Below are positions 1-11,346 of a stretch of DNA of 64,000 bases, one piece after another; the stretch's first letter is position 1, and every line of letters starts with the position of its first letter. The notes under the pieces are model-generated. The model was not told the origin of the DNA. It ran no database searches and was given only the letters and a program-made list of their open reading frames with translations. The stretch is from Simplicispira lacusdiani (GTDB lineage Bacteria; Pseudomonadota; Gammaproteobacteria; Burkholderiales; Burkholderiaceae_C), in NCBI RefSeq assembly GCF_003604195.1, contig NZ_QXGR01000005.1:248001-312000 (forward strand), given 5' to 3'. A program made the position numbers and the translations under genes.

Positions 1-257
1 AACCAGAACGAGATGCCATCCACGCCGAGGTGGTAGAAGACATTGAAGCTCTCGATCCAGGAACTCTTCTCCACGAACTGCAAGGCAGCCGTGCCGAGCT
101 GGAAGCCGCTATAGAGCGGCAGCGTGACGGCAAATCCCACCAGGGCGCCCACCAGGGCCAGCCAGCGCACCGCGCCGGCATGTTTGTCGCTGCCGAAGGC
201 CAGCAACAGGACGCCGAACGCGATGGGCGTCCAGATAGCAAGACTCAACAAACCCAT
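1..257 (-). CDS. nuoM: NADH-quinone oxidoreductase subunit M, N-terminal part (runs off the window)
   Basis: Only the first 85 or so codons are present; the gene continues past base 1. The product begins MGLLSLAIWTPIAFG and reaches GVDGISFWF, the conserved start of the antiporter-like membrane subunit NuoM. In complex I this subunit forms one of the proton-translocating modules of the membrane arm. The ATG lies 16 bases after the nuoL stop, on the same strand, so it is the next gene of the nuo operon. Identity rests on the N-terminal sequence and on gene order. Confidence 0.9.
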   Translation of the reverse strand, partial: MGLLSLAIWTPIAFGVLLLAFGSDKHAGAVRWLALVGALVGFAVTLPLYSGFQLGTAALQFVEKSSWIESFNVFYHLGVDGISFW

Positions 258-273
258 TTTTGTTCTTCTCCTA

Positions 274-2307
274 CTACTTGTTGAGCACGACGAAATACGT
301 CATGAGCACGAAGATGCCCAGGATCATCACCAGCGCGTAGTGGAAGACGAAGCCCGTCTGCACCCGGCGCACCACACCCGCGACCCAGCCCACGATCTTC
401 CAGGAACCGTTGACCAGTGCGCCATCGATCACGGCCTGGTCGCCACCCTTCCACAGGCCGACGCCCAAGGCACGGGCGCCGCGCGCCAGGATGTTCTCGT
501 TGATCCAGTCGAGGTAGTACTTGTTCTCCAGCAAGGTATGGACCGGCTGGAACGTGCGCTTGATCGCCGCGGGCAGCGCGGGATTCACCATGTACATGTA
601 GTACGACAGGGCCACGCCAGCGACCGCGAGCCAGAACGGCGCCGTCTGCAGGCCATGCAGGGCCATGCCCACGGAACCATGGAACATGGAGGCCAGTTGC
701 GCCATGGCCGGGTGGCGCGCGGCATCGACGTAGATCACGCCCTTGAAGAAGTCGCCAAACAGCATGGGCTGGATGGTCATGAAACCGATGACCACCGAAG
801 GCACGGCCAGCAGCACCAGCGGCACCGTGACGACCCAGGGCGACTCGTGCGGTTCGTGGTGGTCGTCATGGCCGTGACCATGGTCGTCATGGTGGTGCGC
901 ATCCGGGTTCTGGTCGTAGCGCTCCTTGCCATGGAAGACCAGGAAATACATGCGGAACGAATAGAAGGCCGTGACGAACACACCGGCCAGCACGGCGAAG
1001 TGCGCGAAGCCGGCCGCCGGCAGGTGGCTGAAGTGCACGGCCTCGATGATGCTGTCCTTGGAGTAAAAGCCCGAGAACAGCGGCGTGCCGATCAACGCCA
1101 GGGAGCCCAGCAGCGAGGTGATCCAGGTGATGGGCATGTACTTGCGCACGCCGCCCATCCAGCGGATGTCCTGGTTGTGGTGCATGCCCATGATGACCGA
1201 ACCGGCGCCGAGGAACAGCAGGGCCTTGAAGAAGGCGTGGGTCATCAGGTGGAAGACGGCCACGGAATAGGCCGAAGCGCCGAGCGCCACGGTCATGTAA
1301 CCCAGCTGCGACAACGTGGAATAGGCCACCACACGCTTGATGTCGTTCTGGATGATGCCCAGGAAACCCATGAACAGGGCCGTGATGGAGCCGATGATGA
1401 GGATGAAGTTCAGCGCTGCGTCGGACAACTCGAACAGCGGCGACATGCGCGCCACCATGAAGATGCCGGCCGTCACCATGGTGGCGGCGTGGATCAGCGC
1501 GGAGATGGGCGTGGGGCCTTCCATCGAGTCGGGCAGCCAGACGTGCAGCGGGAACTGGGCCGACTTGCCCATGGCGCCGATGAACAGGCAGACGCAGATC
1601 ACGGTGATGAGCATCATGTCCTGGCCCATCACGTACCAGGGGAAGCCGATGGTGCCCAGCTCGCCCGCCTTGGCGAACACTTCGCCGTAGTTCAGCGTGC
1701 CGGTGTAGGCCACGATCAGGCCGATGCCGAGAATGAAGCCGAAGTCACCGACGCGGTTGACCAGGAACGCCTTCATGTTGGCGAAAATGGCCGTGGGCTT
1801 GTTGAACCAGAAACCGATCAGCAGGTAGGACACCAGACCCACGGCTTCCCATCCGAAGAAGAGCTGCAGCAGGTTATTGCTCATGACCAGTATGAGCATG
1901 GAGAAGGTGAACAGCGAGATGTACGCGAAGAAGCGGTTGTAGCCGTCGTCCTCCTCCATGTAGCCGATGGTGTAGATGTGCACCATCAGCGACACGAAGG
2001 TCACCACGCACATCATCATGGCGGTCAGGCTGTCGATCAGGAAGCCCACTTCCATTTTCAGGCCGCCCACGACCATCCAGGTGTAGATGGTTTCGTTGAA
2101 ACGCGCACCGTCGAGCGCGACGCTCTTGAGCGTCATGGCCGACAGGACGAAGGCCACGAAAACGCCCAGGATGGTGAGGGTATGGCTCAGGCGGCGGCCG
2201 ATCCAGTTGCCACCGAAGGTCGTGCCAAAGATACCGGCCAGCACGGCACCCGCCAGCGGCGCCAGCGGAACGGCCAGAAGCGTTGAAGCAGAGAGGGTTT
2301 GACTCAT
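274..2307 (-). CDS. nuoL: NADH-quinone oxidoreductase subunit L
   Basis: A 677-residue polytopic membrane protein, the distal antiporter-like proton channel subunit of complex I, which also carries the long lateral helix at its C-terminus. The conserved core is clear: GWEAVGLVSYLLIGFW, the LHVWLPDSMEGPTPISALIHAATMV block, and the YSTLSQLGYM helix. Between residues of about 466 and 490 there is an Asp/His-rich stretch (HHHDDHGHGHDDHH) in a loop between membrane segments. The ATG at 2307 follows nuoK by 27 bases. Length is slightly above the E. coli protein because of the His-rich loop. Confidence 0.97.
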   Translation of the reverse strand: MSQTLSASTLLAVPLAPLAGAVLAGIFGTTFGGNWIGRRLSHTLTILGVFVAFVLSAMTLKSVALDGARFNETIYTWMVVGGLKMEVGFLIDSLTAMMMCVVTFVSLMVHIYTIGYMEEDDGYNRFFAYISLFTFSMLILVMSNNLLQLFFGWEAVGLVSYLLIGFWFNKPTAIFANMKAFLVNRVGDFGFILGIGLIVAYTGTLNYGEVFAKAGELGTIGFPWYVMGQDMMLITVICVCLFIGAMGKSAQFPLHVWLPDSMEGPTPISALIHAATMVTAGIFMVARMSPLFELSDAALNFILIIGSITALFMGFLGIIQNDIKRVVAYSTLSQLGYMTVALGASAYSVAVFHLMTHAFFKALLFLGAGSVIMGMHHNQDIRWMGGVRKYMPITWITSLLGSLALIGTPLFSGFYSKDSIIEAVHFSHLPAAGFAHFAVLAGVFVTAFYSFRMYFLVFHGKERYDQNPDAHHHDDHGHGHDDHHEPHESPWVVTVPLVLLAVPSVVIGFMTIQPMLFGDFFKGVIYVDAARHPAMAQLASMFHGSVGMALHGLQTAPFWLAVAGVALSYYMYMVNPALPAAIKRTFQPVHTLLENKYYLDWINENILARGARALGVGLWKGGDQAVIDGALVNGSWKIVGWVAGVVRRVQTGFVFHYALVMILGIFVLMTYFVVLNK

Positions 2308-2334
2308 TGTTGCGAACCTTGCATGTCCGGAGAC

Positions 2335-2643
2335 TCAACCCTGGAGGGTGTCGAGGGATTCCGCGTCGATGTTGGACTTGTTGCGGAACAGCAGCACCAG
2401 GATGGCCAGACCGATGGCCGATTCGGCCGCGGCCACCGTCAGGATGAAGAACACGAACACCTGCCCGTGCATGTCACCCAGGTAATGCGAGAAAGCAACG
2501 AAATTCATGTTGACGGCCAGCAGCATCAGTTCGATGGCCATCAGCAGGACGATGAGGTTCTTGCGGTTCAGGAAGATCCCGACGACGGCCAGGGCAAACA
2601 ACATTGCCCCGAGCGTCAGGAAGTGGCCCAGCGTTGGCGTCAT
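2335..2643 (-). CDS. nuoK: NADH-quinone oxidoreductase subunit K
   Basis: A 102-residue protein with three membrane helices, part of the membrane arm of complex I next to NuoJ and NuoN. The two buried glutamates that matter for proton transfer in the family are present at about residues 38 (in MAIELM) and 74 (in [10 protein letters not shown]), equivalent to E36 and E72 of E. coli. Its start overlaps the stop of nuoJ by four bases (ATGA), which implies translational coupling. Confidence 0.97.
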   Translation of the reverse strand: MTPTLGHFLTLGAMLFALAVVGIFLNRKNLIVLLMAIELMLLAVNMNFVAFSHYLGDMHGQVFVFFILTVAAAESAIGLAILVLLFRNKSNIDAESLDTLQG

Positions 2644-3308
2644 GCTTTTTTCTCCTCGACTGCTGGCTCGTCTGCGCTGGCCTCGGGCGCTTGTTGTGTC
2701 GCGGCCATTTTCACGATGTGCATCCGGTCGGCGGCGCGCACGCGGACCTGGATGGCCGGATTGATGGCCTTGGTGTCCTTGCGGCTGCGCAGGGTCAGGG
2801 CGATGGCGGCGATCATCGCCACCAGCAGGATCACGGCCGCGATCTCCACGGGATAGAGATAGCGCGTATACATGAGCAGGCCCAGTGCCTTGGTATTGGA
2901 GAGCGCGACCGCCTGCCCGGCGGCATTCACCGCGGCGGCCACGGCCTTGGGCTCCTCGACACCACGGAAGCCACCCATGAGCACGACGGCCATCTCAAAG
3001 GCGATCAAGGCGCCAATGGTGGCGGCCAACGGGAAGTGGCGCCAGAAGCCCTGGCGCATGCCCTCGACATCAATGTCGAGCATCATCACCACGAACAGGA
3101 ACAGCACCATCACGGCCCCGAGGTACACGAGCACCAGCGCGATCGCCAGGAACTCCGCCTTGAGCAGGAACCACAAACCTGAGGCCTGCGAGAACGCAAG
3201 GATCAGGTGCAGCACGGCATGCACCGGGTTGCGCGCTGAGATCACCCGGAAGGCTGCGTACAGCAGCACGACCGAGAACAGATAGAAAAAACCAGTCTTG
3301 GCGTCCAT
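2640..3308 (-). CDS. nuoJ: NADH-quinone oxidoreductase subunit J
   Basis: A 222-residue membrane subunit of complex I. The N-terminus ([20 protein letters not shown]) and the motif [19 protein letters not shown] are diagnostic for NuoJ. Five hydrophobic segments are seen, followed by a polar tail rich in Ala and Glu that ends VEEKKA. This tail is longer than in E. coli and is not conserved. It overlaps nuoK by four bases downstream and lies 44 bases after nuoI. Confidence 0.96.
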   Translation of the reverse strand: MDAKTGFFYLFSVVLLYAAFRVISARNPVHAVLHLILAFSQASGLWFLLKAEFLAIALVLVYLGAVMVLFLFVVMMLDIDVEGMRQGFWRHFPLAATIGALIAFEMAVVLMGGFRGVEEPKAVAAAVNAAGQAVALSNTKALGLLMYTRYLYPVEIAAVILLVAMIAAIALTLRSRKDTKAINPAIQVRVRAADRMHIVKMAATQQAPEASADEPAVEEKKA

Positions 3309-3352
3309 GAATCGGTTCTTTGTAGAGGTCTGGCTTGAGGATGCGCGGCGCT

Positions 3353-3862
3353 TCAGCGGTACTTGGCGTCCGCTGCCTTGGCGGCGGCGATTTCGCCTTC
3401 GTAGCGGTCACCCACGGCCAGCAGCATGTCCTTGGTGAAATACAGGTCGCCGCGCTTTTCACCGTGGTATTCGAAGATCTGCGTCTCGACGATGGAGTCC
3501 ACCGGGCAGCTCTCCTCGCAGAAACCGCAGAAGATGCACTTGGTCAGGTCGATGTCGTAGCGCGTGGTGCGGCGCGAGCCATCGTCGCGCACGTCGGACT
3601 CGATGGTGATCGCCATGGCCGGGCACACGGCCTCGCACAGCTTGCAGGCGATACAGCGCTCCTCGCCGTTGTCATAACGGCGCAGGGCATGCAGACCGCG
3701 GAAACGCGGCGACAGGGGAGTCTTCTCCTCCGGGAATTGCACCGTGACCTTGCGGCGCAGGGCATAGCGTCCCGTCAGGGCCATGCCCTTGACGAGCTCG
3801 ACCAGCAGGAAACTCTTGAAAAAGTCCCGAAGGGAGAAAGATGCAGCAGCAACGGCAGCCAT
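3353..3862 (-). CDS. nuoI: NADH-quinone oxidoreductase subunit I (2x[4Fe-4S])
   Basis: A 169-residue iron-sulfur subunit of the peripheral arm that carries electrons toward the N2 cluster. Two ferredoxin motifs are present: [11 protein letters not shown] (Cys 70, 73, 76, 80) followed by Pro, and [11 protein letters not shown] (Cys 109, 112, 115, 119) followed by Pro. All eight ligands are intact. An amphipathic N-terminal segment, [17 protein letters not shown], fits contact with NuoH. It lies between nuoH and nuoJ in the standard order. Confidence 0.98.
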   Translation of the reverse strand: MAAVAAASFSLRDFFKSFLLVELVKGMALTGRYALRRKVTVQFPEEKTPLSPRFRGLHALRRYDNGEERCIACKLCEAVCPAMAITIESDVRDDGSRRTTRYDIDLTKCIFCGFCEESCPVDSIVETQIFEYHGEKRGDLYFTKDMLLAVGDRYEGEIAAAKAADAKYR

Positions 3863-3877
3863 TCGTATGTCCCCGCT

Positions 3878-4954
3878 TTATTTCCAGATATTCCACGGCG
3901 AGAGCAACCAGCCCCCGACAATGAGCAGCCACACCAGGGTGACGGGAATGAAGATCTTCCAGCCCAGGCGCATGATCTGGTCATAGCGGAACCGGGGGAA
4001 GGTGGCCCGGATCCAGATGAACATGGAGATCATCACGAAGGTCTTGATGCCCAGCCAGATCCAGCCCGGAATGAAATCCAGCGCAGCGACGGGGGCCTGC
4101 CAGCCGCCAAAGAACATCAGCACCGCCAGGATGGACACCAGCCACATGCTGGCGTATTCGGCCAGGAAGAAGATGGCGAAACCCATGCCCGAGTACTCGA
4201 CCATGTGGCCGGCCACGATTTCCGCTTCACCTTCGACCACGTCGAAGGGGTGGCGGTTGGTCTCGGCCACGGCCGAAATCATGTAGACCACGCAGATGGG
4301 CAGCAGCGGCAGCCAGTTCCAGGACAGGAACGGCAGACCCATGTTGGCGCCTGTGCCACGCGTCTGGCTCAGCACGATTTCTGTCAGGTTCATGCTGCCC
4401 GTGACCATGATGACCACCAGGAAGCAGAAGCCCATGGCGATTTCATAGCTCACCATCTGCGCAGAGGCGCGCAACGCGCCGAGGAACGCATACTTGGAGT
4501 TCGAGGCCCAGCCCGCGATGATCACGCCATAAACCTCGATGGAGGTGATGGCCATGACCAGCAGCAGACCGGCGTTGACGTTCGTCAGCGCCAGCTCGGG
4601 GCCGAAGGGGATCGCCACCCAGGCGGCCAGCGCCGGCATGATCGCCATCACCGGACCGAGGACGAACAGACCCTTGGCCGCAGCCGAGGGCTGGATGATT
4701 TCCTTGGTCAGCAGCTTGAGCGCGTCGGCGATCGGCTGCAGCAGGCCCAGCGGGCCCACGCGGTTGGGGCCGTGGCGCACCTGCATGAAGCCCAGGAGCT
4801 TGCGCTCCCACAGCGTGATGTAGGCCACCGCGCCCATCAGCGGCAGCAGCACGACCACGATCTTGATGAGGTTCCAGATCACGGGCCAGGCGGCGCCCGT
4901 CCACCAGCCCTGCGCAAGCAGGTTCAGGCCGAAGTTGTAGATCGCGTCGATCAT
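3878..4954 (-). CDS. nuoH: NADH-quinone oxidoreductase subunit H
   Basis: A 358-residue membrane subunit that, with NuoB and NuoD, forms the quinone-binding chamber of complex I. Conserved stretches include [19 protein letters not shown], the loop [20 protein letters not shown] rich in acidic residues, and [15 protein letters not shown] [15 protein letters not shown]. Eight or so hydrophobic helices are visible. Its ATG overlaps the nuoG stop by four bases. Confidence 0.97.
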   Translation of the reverse strand: MIDAIYNFGLNLLAQGWWTGAAWPVIWNLIKIVVVLLPLMGAVAYITLWERKLLGFMQVRHGPNRVGPLGLLQPIADALKLLTKEIIQPSAAAKGLFVLGPVMAIMPALAAWVAIPFGPELALTNVNAGLLLVMAITSIEVYGVIIAGWASNSKYAFLGALRASAQMVSYEIAMGFCFLVVIMVTGSMNLTEIVLSQTRGTGANMGLPFLSWNWLPLLPICVVYMISAVAETNRHPFDVVEGEAEIVAGHMVEYSGMGFAIFFLAEYASMWLVSILAVLMFFGGWQAPVAALDFIPGWIWLGIKTFVMISMFIWIRATFPRFRYDQIMRLGWKIFIPVTLVWLLIVGGWLLSPWNIWK

Positions 4955-7089
4955 GCCGCAGCTCCTTCACGTGCCAGACGGGCATCGGCGGTCAGTTGCA
5001 GGGATGTGGCGCGGCGCACCAGGCCATCGAGCTGGTAGATCGAAGCCACCACCGGATCGGCTGCGCCGGAAGGCGCGGCCTGCAGGGCGGCCTGCGTGGT
5101 GTTGTCGAGCAATTCTCCGGGCACGGACTGCGCTTGGCCAGCCAGGGTTCCCGTGGCCTTGGCCAGGACATCCTGCGAGGTCTCGAAATCGAAACCGGGC
5201 AGATCGAGCAGGTTGGCGAGCACGCGCAGCACCTTCCAGGCGGGGCGGGTTTCGCCCAGCGGACGCACGACGGCGTGGAAGCTCTGCAGGCGCCCTTCGG
5301 CGTTGACGAAGCTGCCCGAGGTCTCGGTGAACGGCGCGATGGGCAGCAGCACATCGCTGAACTCCATGTTGGTCTTGAACGGGCTCAGCGTCACGACCAT
5401 CTCGGCCTGCGCCAGGGCCTCGACAACCTTGGCGCCGGCGGCGCTGTCGAACACCGGTTCGTTGTTCAGCAGGATCACGCCCTTGAGGCCGCCCGCCAGC
5501 ATCTGTGCGGCATTCAGCCCGCCCTGGCCTGGAACAGCCTTCACCCACTGCGCGCCCACGGTGTTGGCGGCTTCGGTGAGGTAGCCCACGCTGGCGCCGG
5601 TCTGCGCGGCAATCCAGTTCGCCAGTGCCAGCAGGCTGGACGCCTGCGCATGGTGCGCGGCGGCATTGCCGAGCAGCACGGCCTTGTGTTCACCCGAAAG
5701 CAGCGCGGCGGCGATGGCGCGCGCCGTTTCATTGCCTGCCTGGCCGGAAGCCACGGGGGCGGCAACGCCCTTCTCCTGGGCGATGGCCGCTGCCACGTCG
5801 GCCAGGGCCTGCGTCCATGCGCCGGGCGCGGCCACCAGCGTGTGCGCCACGGGCATGGCCCAGTCGCGCACAACCGCATCGATGGCCGTGACCGTGCAGC
5901 CCTTGCGCGCCGCCTGGCGGATGCGCTGGGCGAACAGCGGATGGTCCTTGCGCAGATTGGAGCCCACGACGAGCGCGGACTGCAGCGTGGACAGCGAAGC
6001 GATGGAACGGCCCAGCCAGCGCACGCCAGCCGAAGCTTCGAACTCGGCATTGCGCAGACGGTAGTCGATGCTGCCGCTGCCCAGACCGCGTACCAACTCG
6101 CCGGCCAGGTATAACTCTTCGAGCGTGCTGTGCGGACTCACCAGTGCGCCGATGCTGCTGGCGCCCTTTTCCTTCTTGAGGCACTGCAAGCCGTTGACCA
6201 CGTACTCAAGGGCGGTCTGCCAGTCCACTTCGATCCACTGGCCACCCTGCTTGAGCATGGGGCGCTGCAAACGCTCTTCACTGCCCAGCGCCTCATAGGA
6301 GAAACGGTCGCGGTCGGCGATCCAGCATTCGTTGATGTCCTCGTTCTCGAACGGCAGGACGCGCATGACCTTGTGGTTCTTGACCTGCACGATGAGGTTG
6401 GAACCCGTGGAGTCGTGCGGGCTGACGGACTTGCGGCGCGACAGCTCCCAGGTGCGGGCGCTGTAGCGGAACGGCTTGCTGGTGAGTGCGCCGACCGGGC
6501 AGATATCGATCATGTTGCCCGACAGCTCGGAATCGACAGTGTCGCCCGTGACCGTGGTGATCTCGGCATGCTCGCCGCGGTGGATCATGCCCAGCTCCAT
6601 GACGCCAGCCACTTCCTGGCCGAAGCGCACACAGCGGGTGCAGTGGATGCAGCGGGACATTTCCTGCATGGAGATCAGCGGACCGACATCCTTGTGCGGC
6701 ACGACGCGCTTCTCTTCCTCGTAGCGCGACGACGACGCGCCATAACCGACCGCCAAATCCTGCAGCTGGCATTCGCCACCCTGATCGCAGATCGGGCAAT
6801 CGAGTGGGTGGTTGATGAGCAGGAACTCCATGACCGACTTCTGGGCCTGGATGGCCTTGTCGCTCTTGGTGCGCACCACCATGCCCTGCGTCACGGGCGT
6901 GGCGCAGGCAGGCATGGGCTTGGGAGCCTTTTCGACTTCCACCAGGCACATGCGGCAGCTGGCGGCAATGGAAAGCTTCTTGTGGTAGCAGAAATGCGGA
7001 ATGTAGGTGCCGGCCTTCTCGGCGGCATGCATCACCATGCTGCCGGCGGCAACTTCCACTTTCTGGCCGTCAAGTTCAATTTCAACCAT
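4951..7089 (-). CDS. nuoG: NADH-quinone oxidoreductase subunit G
   Basis: A 712-residue peripheral-arm subunit. The N-terminal third holds the iron-sulfur clusters: a [2Fe-2S] set (Cys 34, 45, 48, 62), the [10 protein letters not shown] and [12 protein letters not shown] ligands, and a last [4Fe-4S] set including [11 protein letters not shown]. The rest is a molybdopterin-oxidoreductase-like fold that no longer binds the cofactor in this family. It is shorter than E. coli NuoG (about 900 residues), as is usual for the alpha/beta-proteobacterial type. It starts 15 bases after the nuoF stop. Confidence 0.96.
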   Translation of the reverse strand: MVEIELDGQKVEVAAGSMVMHAAEKAGTYIPHFCYHKKLSIAASCRMCLVEVEKAPKPMPACATPVTQGMVVRTKSDKAIQAQKSVMEFLLINHPLDCPICDQGGECQLQDLAVGYGASSSRYEEEKRVVPHKDVGPLISMQEMSRCIHCTRCVRFGQEVAGVMELGMIHRGEHAEITTVTGDTVDSELSGNMIDICPVGALTSKPFRYSARTWELSRRKSVSPHDSTGSNLIVQVKNHKVMRVLPFENEDINECWIADRDRFSYEALGSEERLQRPMLKQGGQWIEVDWQTALEYVVNGLQCLKKEKGASSIGALVSPHSTLEELYLAGELVRGLGSGSIDYRLRNAEFEASAGVRWLGRSIASLSTLQSALVVGSNLRKDHPLFAQRIRQAARKGCTVTAIDAVVRDWAMPVAHTLVAAPGAWTQALADVAAAIAQEKGVAAPVASGQAGNETARAIAAALLSGEHKAVLLGNAAAHHAQASSLLALANWIAAQTGASVGYLTEAANTVGAQWVKAVPGQGGLNAAQMLAGGLKGVILLNNEPVFDSAAGAKVVEALAQAEMVVTLSPFKTNMEFSDVLLPIAPFTETSGSFVNAEGRLQSFHAVVRPLGETRPAWKVLRVLANLLDLPGFDFETSQDVLAKATGTLAGQAQSVPGELLDNTTQAALQAAPSGAADPVVASIYQLDGLVRRATSLQLTADARLAREGAAA

Positions 7090-7104
7090 ATGCTTTTCTC
7101 GCGA

Positions 7105-8460
7105 TCAGGCGGAAGTTGCGGCCTGGGGGTTCGGTTTGCGGATCATCGCGTCGAATTCGTGCCGGTAGTGCTTGAGCATGGCGCGCACCGGCATGGCAGC
7201 CGCGTCGCCCAGGGCGCAGATCGTGCGACCCATGATGTTGCTGGCCACGTTGTCGAGCAGGTCCATGTCGGCCGGACGGCCGTCGCCGCGCTGGATGCGG
7301 TCGACCAGGCGCCAGAGCCAGCCCGTGCCTTCGCGGCAAGGCGTGCACTGCCCGCAGGATTCGTGCATGTAGAAATACGAAAGGCGCTTTAGCGATTCGA
7401 CCATGCAGCGGCTGTCGTCCATGACGATCACTGCGCCAGAACCCAGCATGGAGCCGGCCTTGGCGATCGAGTCGTAGTCCATGGTGCATTCCATGATCAC
7501 CGATGCTGGCAGCACCGGCGAGGACGAACCACCGGGAATCACGGCCTTGAGTTGCCGGCCCGTGCGCACGCCACCCGCCAATTCAAGCAGTTTCGAGAAC
7601 GGCGTGCCCAGCGGGATTTCGTAGTTGCCGGGGCGCTCGACGTCACCGCTGACCGAGAAGATCTTGGTGCCGCCATTGTTCGGCTTGCCGCAGGCCAGGT
7701 AGGCCGCGCCGCCATTGCGGATGATCCACGGCACCGCGGCAAAGGTCTCGGTGTTATTGATGGTGGTGGGCTTGCCGTACAGACCGAAGCTGGCCGGGAA
7801 CGGCGGCTTGAAGCGCGGTTGGCCCTTCTTGCCTTCCAGCGATTCGAGCAGCGCGGTTTCCTCACCGCAGATGTAGGCACCGAAGCCGTGGTGGGCGTGC
7901 AGCTGGAAGCTGAACGTGCTGCCCATGATGCTGTCGCCCAGGTAGCCTGCGGCGCGTGCCTCTTCCAGCGCGGCCTCGAAACGCTCGTACACCTGAAAAA
8001 TTTCGCCGTGGATGTAGTTGTAGCCCAGCGAGATACCCATCGCATACGCGGCAATGATCATGCCTTCGATGACGATGTGCGGGTTGTACATCAGGATGTC
8101 GCGGTCCTTGCAGGTGCCCGGCTCGCCTTCATCCGAGTTACACACCAGGTGCTTCTGGCCCGGGAACTGGCGCGGCATGAAGCTCCACTTCAGACCCGTG
8201 GGAAAGCCCGCACCACCACGGCCGCGCAGCCCGGACTCCTTCACCGTGGCGATGACCTGGTCTTGCGTCAACCCTTCGCCGCCATCCTTGCCCAGGATTT
8301 GACGGAGCGCTTGGTAGCCGCCACGTGCTTCGTAGTCCTTGAGGCTCCAGTTGCTGCCGTTCAGATCTGCGTAGATTTGCGGGTTGATATGGCGGTCATG
8401 GAAACAGGTTTGAACACCCGTGGCCTGGAATTGCGCCAAAACTTGTGCGGCAGTGGTCAT
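7105..8460 (-). CDS. nuoF: NADH-quinone oxidoreductase subunit F (NADH/FMN site)
   Basis: A 451-residue subunit that binds NADH and FMN and passes electrons to its own [4Fe-4S] cluster. The flavin/nucleotide loop [15 protein letters not shown] and the acidic [15 protein letters not shown] segment are intact. The C-terminal cluster motif is [15 protein letters not shown] with the fourth ligand in the following TICALGD. The start overlaps the stop of nuoE by four bases. Confidence 0.98.
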   Translation of the reverse strand: MTTAAQVLAQFQATGVQTCFHDRHINPQIYADLNGSNWSLKDYEARGGYQALRQILGKDGGEGLTQDQVIATVKESGLRGRGGAGFPTGLKWSFMPRQFPGQKHLVCNSDEGEPGTCKDRDILMYNPHIVIEGMIIAAYAMGISLGYNYIHGEIFQVYERFEAALEEARAAGYLGDSIMGSTFSFQLHAHHGFGAYICGEETALLESLEGKKGQPRFKPPFPASFGLYGKPTTINNTETFAAVPWIIRNGGAAYLACGKPNNGGTKIFSVSGDVERPGNYEIPLGTPFSKLLELAGGVRTGRQLKAVIPGGSSSPVLPASVIMECTMDYDSIAKAGSMLGSGAVIVMDDSRCMVESLKRLSYFYMHESCGQCTPCREGTGWLWRLVDRIQRGDGRPADMDLLDNVASNIMGRTICALGDAAAMPVRAMLKHYRHEFDAMIRKPNPQAATSA

Positions 8461-8948
8461 TGCTGGCCCTCCGCGGCGCGCAAGCCGTCAACCAACTGGT
8501 CAAGCTTGTCGTTGTCCATGAAGCTGCACATGTGGCGGTCACTCACCAGCATGGCCGGTGCGTCGGCGCAAGCGCCGAGGCACTCGCACTGCTGCAGGGT
8601 GAACATGCCGTCCGCCGTGGTTTCGCCCATGTGGATGCCCAGCTTCTTTTCCAGGTGGTGCAGCGCCTCGTTGCCACCGCGCAATTGGCACGGAAGGTTG
8701 GTGCAAACAGCCAGCTTGTACTTGCCCACCGGGTGCTGGTTGTACATGTTGTAGAAGGTCGTCACTTCATGGACGGCGATCTGCGGCATGCCGAGGTATT
8801 CGGCGATGCCCGCTTCGCTGGCCTCGCTCACATAACCCTGTTCCTGCTGCACGATGGCGAGGCAGGCCATGACGGCGGACTGTTTCTGTTCGGCCGGGTA
8901 CTTGGCCACTTCGCGCGCAAAGCGCGCCTTGGTCGCTTCAGAAATCAT
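8457..8948 (-). CDS. nuoE: NADH-quinone oxidoreductase subunit E
   Basis: A 163-residue thioredoxin-fold [2Fe-2S] protein paired with NuoF at the tip of the peripheral arm. The four ligands appear in the expected pattern: CTNLPC, then CECLGAC some 40 residues later. The segment [17 protein letters not shown] is typical of the family. It overlaps nuoD upstream and nuoF downstream by four bases each, so the three are probably translated as a coupled block. Confidence 0.97.
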   Translation of the reverse strand: MISEATKARFAREVAKYPAEQKQSAVMACLAIVQQEQGYVSEASEAGIAEYLGMPQIAVHEVTTFYNMYNQHPVGKYKLAVCTNLPCQLRGGNEALHHLEKKLGIHMGETTADGMFTLQQCECLGACADAPAMLVSDRHMCSFMDNDKLDQLVDGLRAAEGQQ

Positions 8949-10198
8949 CGGTCAATCTCTCCGAACACGATATCCATGGTGCCGATGATGGCGACCACGT
9001 CGGCCAGCATGTGGCCCCGGGCCATTTCGTCCAGCGTGGCCAAGTGGGCGAACCCCGGGGCACGGATCTTCAGGCGGTAGGGCTTGTTGGCGCCGTCGCT
9101 CACGAGGTAGATGCCGAACTCGCCCTTGGGATGCTCCACCGCTGCGTAGGCTTCGCCCTCGGGTACATGGAAGCCCTCGGTGAACAGCTTGAAGTGGTGG
9201 ATCAGCTCTTCCATGTTGGTCTTCATGGACTGGCGATCCGGGGGAGCCACCTTGTGGTTGTCGGTGATGACGGGACCCGGATTAGCGCGCAGCCAATCGA
9301 CGCACTGTTTGATGATGCGGTTGGATTCGCGCATCTCCTGCACGCGCACGAGATAGCGGTCGTAGCAGTCGCCCGTCTTGCCGACAGGGATGTCGAAATC
9401 CATGCGGTCGTAGACGTCGTAGGGCTGGGTCTTGCGCAGGTCCCAGGCGATACCGGAGCCACGCAGCATCGGGCCGGTCATGCCGAGGTTCAGGGCGCGC
9501 TCGGGCGTCACCACGCCGATGCCCACGGTACGCTGCTTCCAGATGCGATTGTCGGTCAGCAGGGTCTCGTACTCGTCCACAAGGCCGGGGAAGCGCTTCG
9601 TGAAGTCGTCAATGAAATCGAGCAGCGAGCCCTTGCGGTTCTCGTTGCGTTGCTCCAGCGACTTGGCGTTGCGCACCTTGCTCGCCTTGTACTGCGGCAT
9701 GGAATCGGGCAGATCGCGGTACACGCCGCCGGGACGGAAGTAGGCCGCATGCATGCGCGCGCCGGACACGGCTTCGTACATGTCAAAGAGGTCTTCGCGC
9801 TCGCGGAAGGTGTAGATCAGGATGGTCGAGCTGCCGCAGTCGTTGCCGTGCGAACCCAGCCACATCAGGTGGTTCAGCAGGCGCGTGATTTCGGAGAACA
9901 TCACGCGGATGTACTGCGCGCGCACCGGCACATCAATGCCCAGGAGCTTCTCAATGGCCAGGCAGTAGGCGTGCTCGTTGCACATCATGGACACGTAGTC
10001 GAGACGGTCCATGTAAGGCAGCGACTGGATGAAGGTCTTGTGCTCGGCCAGCTTCTCGGTGGCGCGATGCAGCAGACCGATGTGCGGATCAGCGCGCTGC
10101 ACGACCTCGCCATCGAGCTCCAGCACGAGACGCAGCACGCCGTGGGCTGCGGGGTGCTGCGGCCCGAAGTTCAGGGAATAGTTCTTGATTTCAGCCAT
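8945..10198 (-). CDS. nuoD: NADH-quinone oxidoreductase subunit D (49-kDa)
   Basis: A 417-residue subunit descended from the large subunit of NiFe hydrogenase; it lines the quinone pocket with NuoB and NuoH. The N-terminal [20 protein letters not shown] carries the quinone-pocket histidines, and the end [12 protein letters not shown] is the usual C-terminus. The hydrogenase nickel ligands are absent, as in all NuoD. A separate nuoC lies upstream, so this is not the fused NuoCD of E. coli. Confidence 0.98.
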   Translation of the reverse strand: MAEIKNYSLNFGPQHPAAHGVLRLVLELDGEVVQRADPHIGLLHRATEKLAEHKTFIQSLPYMDRLDYVSMMCNEHAYCLAIEKLLGIDVPVRAQYIRVMFSEITRLLNHLMWLGSHGNDCGSSTILIYTFREREDLFDMYEAVSGARMHAAYFRPGGVYRDLPDSMPQYKASKVRNAKSLEQRNENRKGSLLDFIDDFTKRFPGLVDEYETLLTDNRIWKQRTVGIGVVTPERALNLGMTGPMLRGSGIAWDLRKTQPYDVYDRMDFDIPVGKTGDCYDRYLVRVQEMRESNRIIKQCVDWLRANPGPVITDNHKVAPPDRQSMKTNMEELIHHFKLFTEGFHVPEGEAYAAVEHPKGEFGIYLVSDGANKPYRLKIRAPGFAHLATLDEMARGHMLADVVAIIGTMDIVFGEIDR

Positions 10199-10223
10199 GG
10201 TTCACCGCAAAAGGCGCCGCGCC

Positions 10224-10832
10224 TCAGTGCAGGCCTCCGTAGTTGTCTTCGCGGATGATGCGCGGCGTGTTCTCGCGCGGCTCGATGCTGACGGGCTCAT
10301 AGACCACACGGCGCTGCTGCGCGTCGTAGCGCATCTCGACATGGCCCGACAGCGGGAAATCCTTGCGGAACGGATGGCCGATGAAGCCGTAGTCGGTCAG
10401 GATGCGGCGCAGGTCGTTGTGGCCGTCGAAGACGATGCCATACAGGTCGAAGGCCTCGCGTTCGAACCAGGCCGCCGAGTTCCAGAGATCGGCGACCGAA
10501 GCCACCATCGGGAAATCATCTTCCGGGCAGAACACCTTGACGCGCACGCGCTGGTTCAGGCTGACGGACAGCAGATGTGAAACCACGCCGTAGCGCGGCC
10601 CCTCGGGCACGCGATCGCCGTAGGCGGAATAGTCCATACCGCAAAGATCGATGAGCTGCTCGAAGCGGCAAGCCGGCGCGTCGCGCAGGGTCCGCATGGC
10701 CTCGATGTAACTCGCAGCATGCACGACCACGGTCACTTCACCCAGGGCCACACGCACTTCGCGCGCCTTGTCGCCCAGCGCCTGCGCGATAACGTCCTTG
10801 AGTTTTTCGGGGTGGATGGCAACAGATGTCAT
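10224..10832 (-). CDS. nuoC: NADH-quinone oxidoreductase subunit C (30-kDa)
   Basis: A 202-residue protein (from [11 protein letters not shown]) of the peripheral arm. The motif [18 protein letters not shown] [16 protein letters not shown] and the signature ERFAFDLYGI-like [16 protein letters not shown] place it in the 30-kDa family. I chose the ATG at 10832: an AAGGGG ribosome site sits six bases upstream and there is a 10-base gap to the nuoB stop. The in-frame codon at 10850 would overlap nuoB and lacks a site. Confidence 0.96.
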   Translation of the reverse strand: MTSVAIHPEKLKDVIAQALGDKAREVRVALGEVTVVVHAASYIEAMRTLRDAPACRFEQLIDLCGMDYSAYGDRVPEGPRYGVVSHLLSVSLNQRVRVKVFCPEDDFPMVASVADLWNSAAWFEREAFDLYGIVFDGHNDLRRILTDYGFIGHPFRKDFPLSGHVEMRYDAQQRRVVYEPVSIEPRENTPRIIREDNYGGLH

Positions 10833-10842
10833 GGAAACCCCT

Positions 10843-11322
10843 TCAGGCACGCGCGATGGTGTTGGTGCGGCGGATCTTCTGCTGCAGCTGGATGATGCCG
10901 TAGATCAGCGCCTCGGCCGTGGGCGGGCAGCCCGGCACATACACATCCACGGGCACGATGCGATCGCAACCGCGCACGACGGAATAGCTGTAGTGGTAAT
11001 AACCACCGCCGTTGGCGCACGAGCCCATGGAGAGCACCCAGCGCGGCTCGCTCATCTGGTCGTAGACCTTGCGCAGCGCGGGCGCCATTTTGTTGCACAG
11101 GGTGCCGGCCACGATCATCAGATCGGACTGGCGCGGGCTGGCGCGGAACACTTCGGCGCCGAAGCGGCCGATGTCGTAGCGCGCAGCGGCCGCATGCATC
11201 ATCTCGACGGCACAGCAGGCCAAGCCAAAGGTCATGGGCCACAGCGAACCCGTCTTGGCCCAGTTCACCACGGAGTCATAGCTCGTGGTGATGAAGCCTT
11301 CCTTCATCACGCCTTCAATCAT
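10843..11322 (-). CDS. nuoB: NADH-quinone oxidoreductase subunit B (N2 cluster)
   Basis: A 159-residue subunit that holds cluster N2, the last electron carrier before quinone. Ligands are seen in [11 protein letters not shown] (two adjacent Cys), [12 protein letters not shown] and [11 protein letters not shown]. Length matches the family. It is followed by nuoC after ten bases and preceded by nuoA. Confidence 0.98.
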   Translation of the reverse strand: MIEGVMKEGFITTSYDSVVNWAKTGSLWPMTFGLACCAVEMMHAAAARYDIGRFGAEVFRASPRQSDLMIVAGTLCNKMAPALRKVYDQMSEPRWVLSMGSCANGGGYYHYSYSVVRGCDRIVPVDVYVPGCPPTAEALIYGIIQLQQKIRRTNTIARA

Positions 11323-11346
11323 TGCGTCAATCCTCGTTCAAGCCGC

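Noticed and set aside
124..2286. A 720-codon plus-strand open frame opposite nuoL
   Set aside because: It is the antisense of a certain nuoL; its product is His/Arg/Gln-rich without any domain, the usual result of high GC at third codon positions.
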